This document shows positions 5,723 to 6,160 of a stretch of DNA of 6,160 nucleotides, piece by piece (the stretch's first letter is position 1; each line of letters opens with the position of its first letter). Source of the stretch: Planctomycetota bacterium (GTDB lineage: Bacteria > Planctomycetota > Planctomycetia > Pirellulales > Pirellulaceae); the NCBI GenBank assembly GCA_019347795.1, contig JAHWKS010000377.1, positions 1-6,160 of the forward strand, in the 5' to 3' direction. A model generated the notes under the pieces. That model saw nothing but the letters and a program-made list of their open reading frames with translations, ran no database searches and was not told the origin of the DNA. Position numbers and translations under genes: made by a program.

Positions 5723-6160
5723 ACATGATCGAGAAGTACCTTTATCTCTGGATGCGGACGCGGGAGCTTTCGCGATTCGTGGCCGGCGCCCGTGATTCCC
5801 GGCTGGCGCAGCGCCGCGTCCTTCTCGAAAAGCTTCGCCGTAACGCCGAGAGCGACTTCGGCCGCGACCACGGCTTCGCCGACATCCGCTCGGTGGAGGA
5901 TTTTCGCCGCCGGCTGCCCATCACCAACTATGAGTATTACCGCCCGTACGTCGATCGGCTGAAGCAGGGCCGCATCACCGCGATGTTTGGCGAAGGAACG
6001 AAGGTGCTGATGCTGGCGATGACCTCCGGCACCACGAACAAGTCGAAGTACATTCCCGTCACGCAGCAGTTCTTCGACGACTACCGCCGCGGCTGGAACC
6101 TGTGGGGCATCGGCCTGTATCGCGATCACCGCGATCTATTGCGAAAGCTGAACCTCAAGT
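5719..6160 (+). CDS. GH3-family acyl-acid-amido synthetase-like protein, N-terminal fragment
   Basis: An open frame from ATG 5719 to the window edge, 147 codons without a stop; family members usually have 500-600 residues, so roughly a quarter is visible. The GH3 enzymes belong to the ANL adenylating superfamily and activate a carboxylic acid with ATP, then conjugate it to an amino acid or other amine. Supporting features are 'LRRNAESDFGRDHGF' (39-53), 'RRLPITNYEYYRPYVDRLK' (64-82), and the ATP-binding motif MTSGTTNKSKYIPVT (101-115), which is diagnostic for GH3 and replaces the usual ANL P-loop. Its ATG overlaps the acetyltransferase TGA as ATGA and there is no clear Shine-Dalgarno, so translation is probably coupled. 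ATG 5725 is an alternative start. Bacterial GH3 substrates are mostly unknown, so plant auxin chemistry should not be assumed. Confidence 0.9.
   Translation, partial: MNMIEKYLYLWMRTRELSRFVAGARDSRLAQRRVLLEKLRRNAESDFGRDHGFADIRSVEDFRRRLPITNYEYYRPYVDRLKQGRITAMFGEGTKVLMLAMTSGTTNKSKYIPVTQQFFDDYRRGWNLWGIGLYRDHRDLLRKLNLK

Noticed and set aside
5704..6129. Minus-strand open frame (141 codons) opposite the GH3-like gene
   Set aside because: The plus strand carries the diagnostic GH3 ATP-binding motif and stays open to the window edge.

Overview
The window reads as a GC-rich piece of a planctomycete chromosome, possibly from the Pirellulales/Planctomycetia group. The main taxonomic clue is a BBP7-type outer-membrane beta-barrel gene (PF07585-like), a family found essentially in Planctomycetes. 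A large secreted protein of no recognised family, signal peptides on three of the six loci and long non-operonic spacers fit the same picture. I see no rRNA, tRNA, CRISPR array, transposase or phage gene.

Layout, left to right. (1) Positions 1-158, minus strand: the 5' end of a gene for a secreted protein, possibly an alpha/beta-hydrolase, cut by the window edge. (2) Positions 237-1661, minus strand: a BBP7-like gene interrupted by one in-frame TGA at 1269-1271. The signal peptide and a Gly/Tyr/Cys-rich linker lie upstream of the stop and the whole barrel domain lies downstream, in the same frame. (3) Positions 1662-2019: a divergent intergenic region with a TATAAT box and, unexpectedly, a textbook intrinsic-terminator hairpin just upstream of guaA. 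(4) Positions 2020-3600, plus strand: complete guaA (GMP synthase), with all catalytic motifs intact. (5) Positions 3613-5019, minus strand: a 468-residue secreted protein of unknown function, convergent with guaA and only 12 bp from its stop. (6) Positions 5020-5179: a short divergent promoter region where an AT-rich patch offers a -10 box on each strand. (7) Positions 5180-5722, plus strand: a RimJ/RimL-like GNAT acetyltransferase. Its stop codon overlaps (ATGA) the start of (8), a GH3-family acyl-acid-amido synthetase-like gene (5719 to the right edge, truncated). These last two form a translationally coupled pair.

Functionally the window mixes housekeeping purine synthesis (guaA) with envelope proteins (BBP7, the unknown secreted protein, the partial secreted protein) and a small acyl-transfer operon (GNAT + GH3). 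No coherent novel defence or mobile system is visible. The points most worth checking are the split BBP7 gene, the terminator-like hairpin in the guaA leader, the GNAT-GH3 coupling and the unrecognised secreted protein family.
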